A DNA stretch of 64,000 nt from Desulfosediminicola flagellatus (lineage in GTDB: Bacteria > Desulfobacterota > Desulfobulbia > Desulfobulbales > Desulfocapsaceae), in the NCBI RefSeq assembly GCF_005116655.2, contig NZ_CP050698.1, forward strand, positions 3,207,489 to 3,271,488, read 5' to 3'. Within the stretch, counting starts at the first letter, position 1. Each line of letters starts with the position of its first letter. The notes below the pieces were generated by a model. That model was given only the letters and a program-made list of their open reading frames with translations, ran no database searches and was not told the DNA's origin. A program made the translations under genes and the position numbers. Shown piece by piece: positions 25,320 to 33,804 of this stretch.

Positions 25320-27269
25320 TTACAACGCCCTTCTGTCGGCCATATCGACAAGAACCCTTTCACGGACCTTGTCAATTCCAAGCTGCTGACGTTTTTTATC
25401 AATGTGGGCAATCATCTGTCTTGCCATTTCGATTGGGTCTGATGCAAAGCCCCACTTACCAAATCCTTTCCCTTCAAGTTCTTCAAAGAGATGACGTTCA
25501 AACCTGGTTCCTTTGGTAATAGGAAATGTGTGGCCAAAAACGGTGAAGACACCGGAAGCAACAAAATATTGACCAATAGCAATAGCCTTTTCACTCATCC
25601 ATTCAGGCGCACATCCTGCGACCGGAAGATCCGCAATAGCTTCACCTAGCCCGCCTGTCTTAACCATCTCTGCAAGAATCATTAAAATACGACTATTATC
25701 CACGCAGGCGCCAAGTCCAAGCACTGGTGGAATACCTACAGTTTCGCATACCTCAGCCAAACCAGGTCCGGCCATAGCAGCAGCACCAGGTGTGGTGAGA
25801 CCAGCCTTTGCCAATGCCATTTGTGAACATCCCGTCTGAACCACAAGCACATCATTCTTGATAAGCTCTTTAACCAGTTCTACATGTGAGAAGTCCTGTT
25901 TAGAACGTGGATTCGTACAACCGACAACTCCTGCAGCACCACGTATACGCCCGTTAATAATATTGTCATTTAACGGCTCATATCCACTCCTGAATGAGCC
26001 CCCAAGCATGTATTTAATATATTCATGGGAAAACCCATGAATACCTTTAGCTGTTCTTTTGGGTATCTGAATAGTTTTCGAACGATTCTTATACCGGCTT
26101 ATGGCCTTAATTATAATCTCGTCAGTACAGTCAAGAGGCGAATGCTCATTCATTTCAATATGCATCGCACCTTCAATTTTTGCCCGATAATTTGTGGTGA
26201 TAAACATTGTATCGTAGCATTCACTGACTCGAAGAAGATCCTGCTTTATACATTGTATATCAACAGTCATTGCGTCAACGGCTCCAGAGACAAGAACCGC
26301 CTCTGTCGATGAAAAGTTACCAGCATGTGGTATACCATGCCTAGAAAGGACATCAAGACCAGAGCAACACATACCTACCAGATTGATACCTTTCGCACCG
26401 GCGTCTGTTGCCATCCTCTTAAGAGATGGAGCACCAGCTGAAACTATCATTGCCTCGAGAAGAATCGGTTCATGACCGTGGACTATGATATTTACAAAAT
26501 CCTCCTTAAGGACACCCATATCAACTTCAACCTCTACAGGAGAAGGCGTTCCAAAAAGAATATCCGATATATCTGTTGAGACCATTGAACCACCCCAACC
26601 GTCGGCAAGGGCTGTTCTTGATATCTGTTTAGTAAGGTTTTCATAATCCTGGTCTACACCCATTGCCGTGCGATGCATCATTTCCATGATCTCACGCATG
26701 GCTCCCCGTGGTACAATTCCTTCCTGTCTCCACGTCTCAAGAGTCTTTTTCGGAACGCGTTTCACTAGTGGAATCTCACCTTCTACCTGAGTATAGGTCA
26801 ACTCCAGAGCCTTATACAAATCCATTGCCACTTCCTTAAGTGGTCTGCCTTCTGTTTCAATATCAAGTGACTCAGCAACCTCACGAAGCTTAACAGGATC
26901 TTTAATTTCAAAATCTTTAACCGTCCCGTCAATAACACCACGAAACAGATCCAGCATTGCCATTCCATGATCGGTGTGAGCAGCAGTTCCGGCTGCAACC
27001 ATCCTTCCAAAGTTTCTCGCGACTATAGTATCTATGGTAGCACCACAAATACCAACTCTGGAGTATGGATCTTTTGTATTAAGCCTGCATGGCCCCATCG
27101 AACAATGTTTACAACATGCTGATTCATTCCCTATTGGACAAGGCCGCATATTCTCCGCCCTATCAAAAAACAGTTCGACACCATCCTTTCGAGCTTTATG
27201 AATCATTTGCTGTGTTGAATCACAGGTAGTGATGTCCTCTGGTCGAATCAGATCTTTGAGCTTAGCCAT
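25320..27269 (-). CDS. cooS: Carbon monoxide dehydrogenase catalytic subunit, stand-alone
   Basis: A 649-aa Ni-Fe-S CODH. The N-terminus holds C44, C52, C53, C56, C61 and C75 for the bridging D-cluster and the B-cluster. C-cluster ligands appear later ('GMCCSGLDVLSRHG', 'GVVGCTNPRSKQDF', 'QTGCSQMALAKAG', 'GACVDNSRI'). It interconverts CO and CO2. It is distinct from the acsA copy at 33805-35832 (no N-terminal extension) and is not within the acs operon. Downstream come four small accessory genes but no CooF ferredoxin or hydrogenase. GGAGG precedes the ATG. Confidence 0.93.
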   Translation of the reverse strand: MAKLKDLIRPEDITTCDSTQQMIHKARKDGVELFFDRAENMRPCPIGNESACCKHCSMGPCRLNTKDPYSRVGICGATIDTIVARNFGRMVAAGTAAHTDHGMAMLDLFRGVIDGTVKDFEIKDPVKLREVAESLDIETEGRPLKEVAMDLYKALELTYTQVEGEIPLVKRVPKKTLETWRQEGIVPRGAMREIMEMMHRTAMGVDQDYENLTKQISRTALADGWGGSMVSTDISDILFGTPSPVEVEVDMGVLKEDFVNIIVHGHEPILLEAMIVSAGAPSLKRMATDAGAKGINLVGMCCSGLDVLSRHGIPHAGNFSSTEAVLVSGAVDAMTVDIQCIKQDLLRVSECYDTMFITTNYRAKIEGAMHIEMNEHSPLDCTDEIIIKAISRYKNRSKTIQIPKRTAKGIHGFSHEYIKYMLGGSFRSGYEPLNDNIINGRIRGAAGVVGCTNPRSKQDFSHVELVKELIKNDVLVVQTGCSQMALAKAGLTTPGAAAMAGPGLAEVCETVGIPPVLGLGACVDNSRILMILAEMVKTGGLGEAIADLPVAGCAPEWMSEKAIAIGQYFVASGVFTVFGHTFPITKGTRFERHLFEELEGKGFGKWGFASDPIEMARQMIAHIDKKRQQLGIDKVRERVLVDMADRRAL

Positions 27270-27448
27270 GGTTCCTCCGATGCCAATGAAATTATCTCAC
27301 AATGATGACGCGTGCTCAAGGATATGCATACATACATCCCTTTCCGGTGATGTTTGAAGATACTGCTCCAGACACACCTCTCACGAATCAATCTAATGCA
27401 GCAACTGATATGATTTACCATATAATAATCACTCTCAGCTATGTATAA

Positions 27449-27477
27449 GATATATCGCTACAATGTGGTATTGTCAA
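27449..27477 (-). promoter_or_regulatory. Candidate sigma-70-type promoter of cooS
   Basis: On the minus strand a perfect TTGACA (27477-27472) is followed after 17 bp by TATATC (27454-27449). This would give a leader of about 170 nt before the cooS start. Confidence 0.5.
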
Positions 27478-27664
27478 TGTCGATCGTTTGTTTTATTGCC
27501 AGAGAAATGAAAAGACTATTTCTTGATGACTTTCTAATGATCGCTTACTTCATGGAAGAACTGACAATAACGTAAAAGCAGGCAGAACTTACGAGAGGAA
27601 ACAGATTTGAACACACAATATATGGGAAAAGATTGTTTAAGGATAAGCGGAGATAAAAATGAAA

Positions 27665-27700
27665 CTCCCCGCAGAGATACACTCTATCTTCTGCAGGGAG
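27665..27700 (-). terminator. Terminator after the acsF-like gene
   Basis: On the minus strand CTCCCTGCAGA...TCTCTGCGGGGAG forms a long stem with small mismatches and is followed by TTTCATTTTT. It lies about 45 nt past the stop. Confidence 0.7.
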
Positions 27701-27744
27701 GAAACACAGGAACAGCTACGATAAATCAATATCACTAATGCATA

Positions 27745-28530
27745 CTATTGATTGTCATATGATCGTAATTTTTCAGCAACTGCAAACAGTTCTTTAGGGG
27801 CTTTTTGAATATCAGACTCAAATGGACGTGTACCATCTCTATCAGCAGAAACAATTGCGTCGTCCTCAGGCAAAAATCCAAGAATCTCGAAATCAGGTAA
27901 CGATGATCTGATCAGTTCTTCGTCCTCTGGACCACGCACCCGGTTACCAAGTATCACGATATTTTTGATCCCGATATCCTGACCAAGTTGTCGAATCTTA
28001 TGTGCCGCATTTCTACTGCGAGCACCTGGATTGACAACCACCACAAGCGCATCAACAGAGCCGGAAGTTGCTCTACCCAAATGCTCAACTCCAGCTTCCA
28101 TGTCCATCAACACAATATCATCACGGTAAAGCACCAGATGAGTCATCAGGGCTTTAAGGATGGTACTTTCGGGACATATACACCCGGAACCACCACTTTG
28201 AACCGTCCCCATGACCAGAAGTTTAACACCGTCCCTTTCTTTTGAGAATCTGTCTGGAATATCATCAACCTTGGGATTCAGAGTGAAAAATCCACCCATA
28301 GTACCGGGTTTAGCTCCGGTTCGTTCACTGATCAATTCAGATAGTTCAGCAATCGGGGTAATAGGCTCGTCTTCTGGGATACCAAGCCCTGCAGCCAGGT
28401 TAGCAACGGGATCAGCATCTATGGCAATGACCTTGTTATTTTTATCAGCAGCCAGGCAACGAGCCAGTAATGCAGTTACTGTTGTCTTACCAACCCCACC
28501 TTTACCACCAATAGCAATCTTGAGACTCAC
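27745..28530 (-). CDS. CooC/AcsF-type ATPase for CODH/ACS maturation
   Basis: A 261-aa MinD-like ATPase with Walker A 'GGKGGVGKTT' near residue 8, 'DADPVANLA', and C117-I-C119, the nickel-binding pair typical of CooC and AcsF. GTG 28530 follows AGGAG by 10 nt; a nearer ATG runs straight into a stop. It sits behind the acs operon with a small gene between, which favours an AcsF-like role in loading the ACS A-cluster or its CODH, while the other copy (19091) may serve the stand-alone CODH. That division of labour is inference. Confidence 0.85.
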   Translation of the reverse strand: MSLKIAIGGKGGVGKTTVTALLARCLAADKNNKVIAIDADPVANLAAGLGIPEDEPITPIAELSELISERTGAKPGTMGGFFTLNPKVDDIPDRFSKERDGVKLLVMGTVQSGGSGCICPESTILKALMTHLVLYRDDIVLMDMEAGVEHLGRATSGSVDALVVVVNPGARSRNAAHKIRQLGQDIGIKNIVILGNRVRGPEDEELIRSSLPDFEILGFLPEDDAIVSADRDGTRPFESDIQKAPKELFAVAEKLRSYDNQ

Positions 28531-28573
28531 GAGTTACATTCTCCTGTCAACACTGGGTTAAAGTTCTTCAAAG

Positions 28574-28855
28574 CTACTTGATAATTTTTCCGTTTTTATC
28601 TACCAACGCCACAACAAATTGATTTTGAGCAGCCTCTCTCTCCAACTCTTCCACATGAACAGCCTGCACTTCGTACTTTATGCCTTTTTCACGCGGCATT
28701 GTCAGAAAGCACTCATTAGCGTCATCTTTAGATGCAAAGGCAGGAATGAAATTCACTTCCTGCTCTTCGTTATAGAGGCCGAGAAATGTCTCTTTGACGC
28801 CTGATTTACTGACAAACACATATACCCAACTCGCATCGTTCTTATCAACAGTCAT
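28574..28855 (-). CDS. Hypothetical protein between acsE and the acsF-like gene (93 aa)
   Basis: A 93-aa cytosolic protein ('WVYVFVSKSGVKETFLGLYN', 'FIPAFASKDDANECFLTMP', 'VVALVDKNGKII') with an alternating strand-helix pattern recalling SseB/DUF3110-like folds; I cannot assign it firmly. It lies 43 bp upstream of the acsF-like gene on the same strand and after the acsE terminator, so these two form a small operon. A role linked to CODH/ACS maturation is possible by position only. Confidence 0.6.
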   Translation of the reverse strand: MTVDKNDASWVYVFVSKSGVKETFLGLYNEEQEVNFIPAFASKDDANECFLTMPREKGIKYEVQAVHVEELEREAAQNQFVVALVDKNGKIIK

Positions 28856-29024
28856 CTTTCATCCAATAAGCTAAAGTTATCTCAGTAAAATCAACTTCAC
28901 CAAGCCAGCAAAACTCAACATTTTTTTCTGTATGAGATGTATACCGTAATACATCTTCACCTTGTAGCAAATATATATATTTACGGTTATTATTTTATTT
29001 CTTAGATAATGTTTTACCAGCCTA

Positions 29025-29063
29025 AAGCAAAAAAGGCCCCACCCTTTTCAAGGTGAGGCCTTT
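29025..29063 (-). terminator. Terminator of the acs operon
   Basis: AAAGGCCCCACCCTT and AAGGTGAGGCCTTT pair with one mismatch and a bulge; on the minus strand a TTTTTT run follows. It lies 20 nt past the acsE stop. Confidence 0.85.
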
Positions 29064-29083
29064 ATACTCATGGTGTAACTAAA

Positions 29084-29974
29084 TCAGATGTCAAGATATG
29101 AATCAGAGAACAGGTTTTCACCTGTGATAACCTTTACGGTTTTCACGTAATCACCAAGTTCTTTGCTCAGACTACTAATATCAGGAGCATTTCCATCCAT
29201 GGTCTGATAGACAACATCGACGATATCCTGACGCTTACCTTTTGCTACGGCGGTAAGATTCTTATCAAGAGGATCGGATATTACAGACTTCATACCATAT
29301 CTTCCGAGCATAACCATATAGGTAGTGTTCAAGATCGGGCGAAGCTCAACTGGAGGTCCGTTGGAGATATTAGACAGACCACAGGTAGACATTGCACCAG
29401 GAGCGATATCTTCAAGCATCATCTGAAAATTCAACAAGCTCATACACTGCTGTTGCTGAATATTCACTGGAGTAACAATACCGTCAACCCAGATTTTCTC
29501 ATTTGGAATTCCTGCTTCATTCGCAGCATAAAGAAGCTCAACAGCAAGAGCTGCACGCTCATTTTCGTCACGAGGCAATCCATCAGGTCCCCACATAAGT
29601 GCTACAATGTCTGCTTCGTACTTTGCAGCCATAGGTAACATCACGGTGTAACGCTCAGGACGTGCCATGATTGAGTTCACAATATGTGGCTTTGCACATG
29701 GCTTCAGAACCTTCAGTCCTTCTTCAATGGCAGCTATATTAGAACTATCGAGAAGCAGAGGAATCTCAGGTACTACTTCCTGTACGACTTGGCAAACCCA
29801 CGGCATCAATTCGTGGCCGTCTTTTTTAGCAGGTCCGAGATTGATGTCAATATAATCCATTCCCAGCTCTTTCTGCTCTAGGCACTCTTCCTGGATTGGT
29901 TTCGGATCACGCTCCTTGTATGCTTTTCCTATTATTGTAGAAATAACATTCAAGCTTTCACCAAAAAGAATCAT
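29084..29974 (-). CDS. acsE: Methyl-THF:corrinoid/iron-sulfur protein methyltransferase
   Basis: A 296-aa pterin-binding TIM barrel ('LFGESLNVIS', 'GMDYIDINLGPAKKDG', 'LLLDSSN', 'HIVNSIMA', 'STCGLSNIS') matching AcsE. It moves the methyl group from methyl-THF to Co(I) of the corrinoid protein AcsCD, joining methyl and carbonyl branches. It is the last gene of the acs operon. A gap of 136 bp with a hairpin separates it from acsC, unlike the tighter spacing upstream. Confidence 0.94.
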   Translation of the reverse strand: MILFGESLNVISTIIGKAYKERDPKPIQEECLEQKELGMDYIDINLGPAKKDGHELMPWVCQVVQEVVPEIPLLLDSSNIAAIEEGLKVLKPCAKPHIVNSIMARPERYTVMLPMAAKYEADIVALMWGPDGLPRDENERAALAVELLYAANEAGIPNEKIWVDGIVTPVNIQQQQCMSLLNFQMMLEDIAPGAMSTCGLSNISNGPPVELRPILNTTYMVMLGRYGMKSVISDPLDKNLTAVAKGKRQDIVDVVYQTMDGNAPDISSLSKELGDYVKTVKVITGENLFSDSYLDI

Positions 29975-30071
29975 TGTACTCCTCCGTTACTGAGTTCGTT
30001 GTCAGTATCCCTGCTTCAGGGACATATAATCTCAAGTGACACGATATATTAATATGTCACCGGATATTGTT

Positions 30072-30100
30072 AACTCTGCCGGAATAATTCCGACAGAGTT
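30072..30100 (-). other. Hairpin between acsC and acsE
   Basis: AACTCTGCCGGAAT (30072-30085) pairs with ATTCCGACAGAGTT (30087-30100) with one wobble. Only a short T-poor stretch follows on the minus strand, so an mRNA-processing or stability role is more likely than full termination. Confidence 0.55.
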
Positions 30101-30110
30101 TTGTTCATTA

Positions 30111-31454
30111 TTACACTTTCGCCTTCAGGAAACCTGCAAGGTGAGCAGATTCACGCGGTCCGACTGTAATCGTCCAGCCAGCAAGTTCTTCTTCAACATC
30201 ACCAGCGATTGCTGCAGCATAACCTGGAATGACAAGCTCGGTGTGCTTAACTTTGTCCATGATACCGCATTTCTTCACAAACATTCCTACATCATCACCA
30301 CCGAATTTACCAGCAGCCCATGCTGTAAGAACAGACAGGCCTTCCGCATCCTTAATCAGTAACCATGTAGGAACCTTACTTGCTTCAATCTCACCGGATA
30401 CGATGAAGTAGGTAAGTGCAAAGTTAGTGGTAACGAGAACAGGTGAGTTCTCGTCTGGATTTCCGATAGGATAGATGCCCTCGGTTACCGTCATTGGTCT
30501 CTGAGGATCGGTGAAGATGTTCAGGCGCTCAAGCAGCAGCGGGAACACAACCTCAGTTTCCAGGCTGGAAAGCACAACAATACCGGCATACTTGGATACA
30601 AACATGCCTGCTACGAGGGCTTCCATATCCTTATTGGACGCCATCTCTGAAGCAAAAACGATTGTTGGAAAACCAACTGAACGATTATTGTCTTTCAGTG
30701 CTGAACGTCTGATTGCTACCTGATCTTCCAATGCCTGCTTCAGCTCGCGGGTACCTGTATCGATTACCAGATCCTTCAAGCCCATGCCGGTCAATTTCTC
30801 AGTTAAAGCGATGATACCGTCAATATTATCAGCTTTGACTGCCAGTGGCAGATCGTTATCAAGCGCAAGTTGTCCCATTGCATCAGCGTTTGCCTCTGTG
30901 GCAGCGTAGATGAGAGGACGTTTGAAACCACATGTTTCAACTGCTGCACTGATAACTGTAGCATCATCACTCATAAGAATGAGGTTAAACTCAGATGTCT
31001 CTGCAATTACTTTTGCAAGCGCAGCAAAAGCAGCTTTATCGCCATTTGTATCTTTTAACGCGATAAGCTCTGGACGCAGATTGAAACCAACACGCTCATA
31101 CTGTAATGCATTCCAAGCTTTCAGGGTCGTCTCAACATCTGCTACAGATGTGTCAGAAGTTAAAGTCCCAGCAAAAAGTGTTGGATTAAAAAATGTTTTT
31201 TCATGTCTGAACATGACGGTTTCACCGCCAGTGGTCGCCTTCCGCACACCTTTACCAACAAGTACCGGACGAATAGGGGGAGCTGACGCCTCAGCCAGCT
31301 GTGCCCTTGCCTCATCAGATACGTACGGACATGAATCCAACTCCGCTTTACCGGAGGCCAGATTCATAGCAAACGCCAGACAGGTGGGAACACCACATTC
31401 CTTACAGTTGGTCTTCGGCAGGAGTTTAAAAATCTGTATACCTGTTAACGCCAT
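30111..31454 (-). CDS. acsC: Corrinoid/iron-sulfur protein large subunit
   Basis: A 447-aa protein with the N-terminal [4Fe-4S] motif C17-x2-C20-x4-C25-x16-C42, whose cluster reductively activates the cobalt, followed by a TIM barrel and the C-terminal corrinoid-binding region ('NFALTYFIVSGEIE', 'EGLSVLTAWAAGKFGG'). With AcsD it carries the methyl group from AcsE to AcsB. Located directly after acsB with an 83-bp spacer containing a hairpin. Confidence 0.94.
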   Translation of the reverse strand: MALTGIQIFKLLPKTNCKECGVPTCLAFAMNLASGKAELDSCPYVSDEARAQLAEASAPPIRPVLVGKGVRKATTGGETVMFRHEKTFFNPTLFAGTLTSDTSVADVETTLKAWNALQYERVGFNLRPELIALKDTNGDKAAFAALAKVIAETSEFNLILMSDDATVISAAVETCGFKRPLIYAATEANADAMGQLALDNDLPLAVKADNIDGIIALTEKLTGMGLKDLVIDTGTRELKQALEDQVAIRRSALKDNNRSVGFPTIVFASEMASNKDMEALVAGMFVSKYAGIVVLSSLETEVVFPLLLERLNIFTDPQRPMTVTEGIYPIGNPDENSPVLVTTNFALTYFIVSGEIEASKVPTWLLIKDAEGLSVLTAWAAGKFGGDDVGMFVKKCGIMDKVKHTELVIPGYAAAIAGDVEEELAGWTITVGPRESAHLAGFLKAKV

Positions 31455-31486
31455 TTGTGTTATCTCCTTATCAATATGTCAACTCG

Positions 31487-31526
31487 GTTTGCCCACTCAT
31501 CCATACACTGGGATGAGCGAGCAAAC
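31487..31526 (-). other. Hairpin between acsB and acsC
   Basis: GTTTGCCCACTCATCC (31487-31502) pairs with GGATGAGCGAGCAAAC (31511-31526), 14 of 16 positions. Not followed by a T run; likely stabilises or separates segments of the operon mRNA. Confidence 0.55.
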
Positions 31527-31537
31527 TGTAGAGTAAT

Positions 31538-33751
31538 TTAGCCAATAAGCGGATCCATGGTCATCGCAGGATGTCCCTTCTCCTGGAGCCATGGCATGAT
31601 CTCCTCTTCAGTGATACCGACAGTTTCATCGGCTATCAAATCTGCGAAATTCTCAACGCCCATCTGAGCACCCCTGGCGTTAATTCTCTCACGCAACTCC
31701 TCTTTCAGCATTTTCGGCATCCAGACCATACGGAGTAATCCACCATCGCCCAGGATGAATTTACCCTGAGTAATGTTGAATTTGGAGTGACCTACAAAAC
31801 CAGGTGAAGAAGCACCGCCACCCATAACACCAGCAAGTGTAGTGAACTTCATTCCAGATGGAGTCTCGCCTGCATAATCACGACCAACAGTCATGATACC
31901 GTTACAGCTAGGAAGCATCGCGGCGATACACTCACAGCAACCACAAGTGGTCATTGGAGCCTGAACCATTGAATAGAAGTTGTATGTATCAATAGCGCCT
32001 TTTGAAGCACTCTTAATAAATTCATCAACACCTTCAAAACGTCCAAGTAACGGATCAAGAACCTTGCCTTTCTGAATAGGCTGGTTAGGTCCGGTAGGAT
32101 TGATCTCAAACGATGCTTTACAATCCATCCAGTTATACGCACCACAAAGACCGGTACGCTCAGGACTTACAGTACAAACATGACTTGGAGCAAAAGACTG
32201 ACAAAGACTACAGCTGTAGAAGGTCTCTACATCTTCATCTGTCATGGTGTCAACACGCTCATCACGAGTTTTGTACTCAGCGCGAGCTTTAGCGGTCAAC
32301 TTATCAACGTCTTCTTTATTGGTGTACAGAGTAACCTGAACCTTGTCGACAATCTTCTGGAAATCCTGATGAAACTTAGCGTGCAGTACGACACCGATAT
32401 CTTTCAAGGTAAAACCTTTATCGATAGCAGCCTTACTTATACGAACCCAGGAAATATCCCTCTGACCGATATGCATAATGCCCTGGATATAGTTAACCAG
32501 ATGATGAATCTGACGCTCCATGATAGGCTCGAAATCAGACTGGAACTCACGACCTGCAATCTGCACAAAAATACCGAGAGGCAGTGTGTCACCTTCTTTC
32601 ATATCTTTGATGTCAGGGCCAATTACCTGAACCTTGGCATCTTCGATCTCGTTCATCTCCGCCATATTCACAAGCTCGGTACACTGAGTTTTACCACCAC
32701 CCATCTGACCGAAGAGATCAGCACCACGTACACGCTCGCCCTCAAATGCAGGTCCGAATGCACAAGGAATATCAATCTCTGTTACGTTGATCTTCAGACC
32801 GCGAACTTCAACGGACTTCTGACAGATCTCATCGTGAGGAATATTGGCCACGACATGCTCGTAAGTACAAATACCTGTAGGCAGAATCTCTGGGATATCA
32901 GTATCAGCGAGAGTCGGGAAGCCCCAGTTAACACAACCGGCAGCTGCAACAGCCCACTCAGTGCCAACATCACCAAGGGCGTTAACAAAAGCAAAGATTC
33001 TGTTTTTGTTATACATGAGCATCTTGCGATAATCACCAGGCTGAACACCACCAAATGCCATAGCAGCTCTGTTAGCGAAACCAAGAGCAAATACAGCAGA
33101 GGAGATATCTGGTCCAAACGGTACTATACGAGTATTCCAACCTACCTGCATACCAGCTTCAAGACACTGCTCGATAGCTGTTTTACCGTAATGATTTGCC
33201 GCACAGAAGATATAGAGAGACTTCTTCTGATAATCTTCGATGATCATTTTGGCAGTTTCCGCATTAGGAGCTGCACCAACAATAGCAGCAAAGCCAGGAG
33301 CGGAACCATCAACAAACTCGACACCACGCTTTCTCAGGATGGTATCATCAGCAGGACCAACCCAGATTTTCCCGGCATCGATGTCAGGATCTTCTGTATA
33401 TGTGTAGAAATCAGGTTCTTCGAGGATTCTAAGCGCTTCTTTAATCTCGTAAGCAAAAATACCTGCCATACCTGCGTCAAGCAGAGGTCCAAGATATGGA
33501 AGATGATTTTGTCCTTTGAGGTGAGGTGGCAGAAGACCGCGAGCAAACTCAAGAGGTTTTTTGAGGTCCTCAAGGGTTTCCACTTTCATACCGGTTAACG
33601 AGTAGATAACCGGAAGATAGTATGCGGTGTTACCGAAACCAACCTTAGTAGATGCATCGTGGGTTTGCAGTGCTCTTTCTAATGCACCCTCTACCTGAGA
33701 TACAACCTTATAGCCGCCCTGAATCGCTGCAAATGCTACTAATCTAGACAT
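31538..33751 (-). CDS. acsB: Acetyl-CoA synthase (CODH/ACS alpha-type subunit)
   Basis: A 737-aa bacterial-type ACS. The A-cluster motifs are present: 'CSLCQSFAPSHVC...GLC' for the [4Fe-4S] ligands and C-G-C in 'TTCGCCEC' near residue 600 for the distal nickel. The N-terminal CODH-binding domain is intact, so the length agrees with Moorella-type enzymes rather than the shorter archaeal ones. It condenses CO, the methyl group from AcsCD, and CoA into acetyl-CoA, or cleaves acetyl-CoA in the oxidative direction. Flanked by acsA upstream and acsC downstream. Confidence 0.96.
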   Translation of the reverse strand: MSRLVAFAAIQGGYKVVSQVEGALERALQTHDASTKVGFGNTAYYLPVIYSLTGMKVETLEDLKKPLEFARGLLPPHLKGQNHLPYLGPLLDAGMAGIFAYEIKEALRILEEPDFYTYTEDPDIDAGKIWVGPADDTILRKRGVEFVDGSAPGFAAIVGAAPNAETAKMIIEDYQKKSLYIFCAANHYGKTAIEQCLEAGMQVGWNTRIVPFGPDISSAVFALGFANRAAMAFGGVQPGDYRKMLMYNKNRIFAFVNALGDVGTEWAVAAAGCVNWGFPTLADTDIPEILPTGICTYEHVVANIPHDEICQKSVEVRGLKINVTEIDIPCAFGPAFEGERVRGADLFGQMGGGKTQCTELVNMAEMNEIEDAKVQVIGPDIKDMKEGDTLPLGIFVQIAGREFQSDFEPIMERQIHHLVNYIQGIMHIGQRDISWVRISKAAIDKGFTLKDIGVVLHAKFHQDFQKIVDKVQVTLYTNKEDVDKLTAKARAEYKTRDERVDTMTDEDVETFYSCSLCQSFAPSHVCTVSPERTGLCGAYNWMDCKASFEINPTGPNQPIQKGKVLDPLLGRFEGVDEFIKSASKGAIDTYNFYSMVQAPMTTCGCCECIAAMLPSCNGIMTVGRDYAGETPSGMKFTTLAGVMGGGASSPGFVGHSKFNITQGKFILGDGGLLRMVWMPKMLKEELRERINARGAQMGVENFADLIADETVGITEEEIMPWLQEKGHPAMTMDPLIG

Positions 33752-33804
33752 GCGTTCCTCCTTCTTTGAGGATTAATTTATAACGGGTTCAGAATTCTCG
33801 AATG

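Larger units (their letters stand above)
27270..27744. other. Intergenic region between cooS and the acsF-like gene
   Basis: About 475 bp. It holds a candidate cooS promoter (27449-27477) and the terminator of the acsF-like gene (27665-27700). Nothing else was recognised. Confidence 0.5.

Noticed and set aside
32180..33598. A 472-codon plus-strand frame opposite acsB
   Set aside because: It is the antisense shadow of acsB, whose A-cluster motifs and length are clear. The shadow peptide has no recognisable domain.
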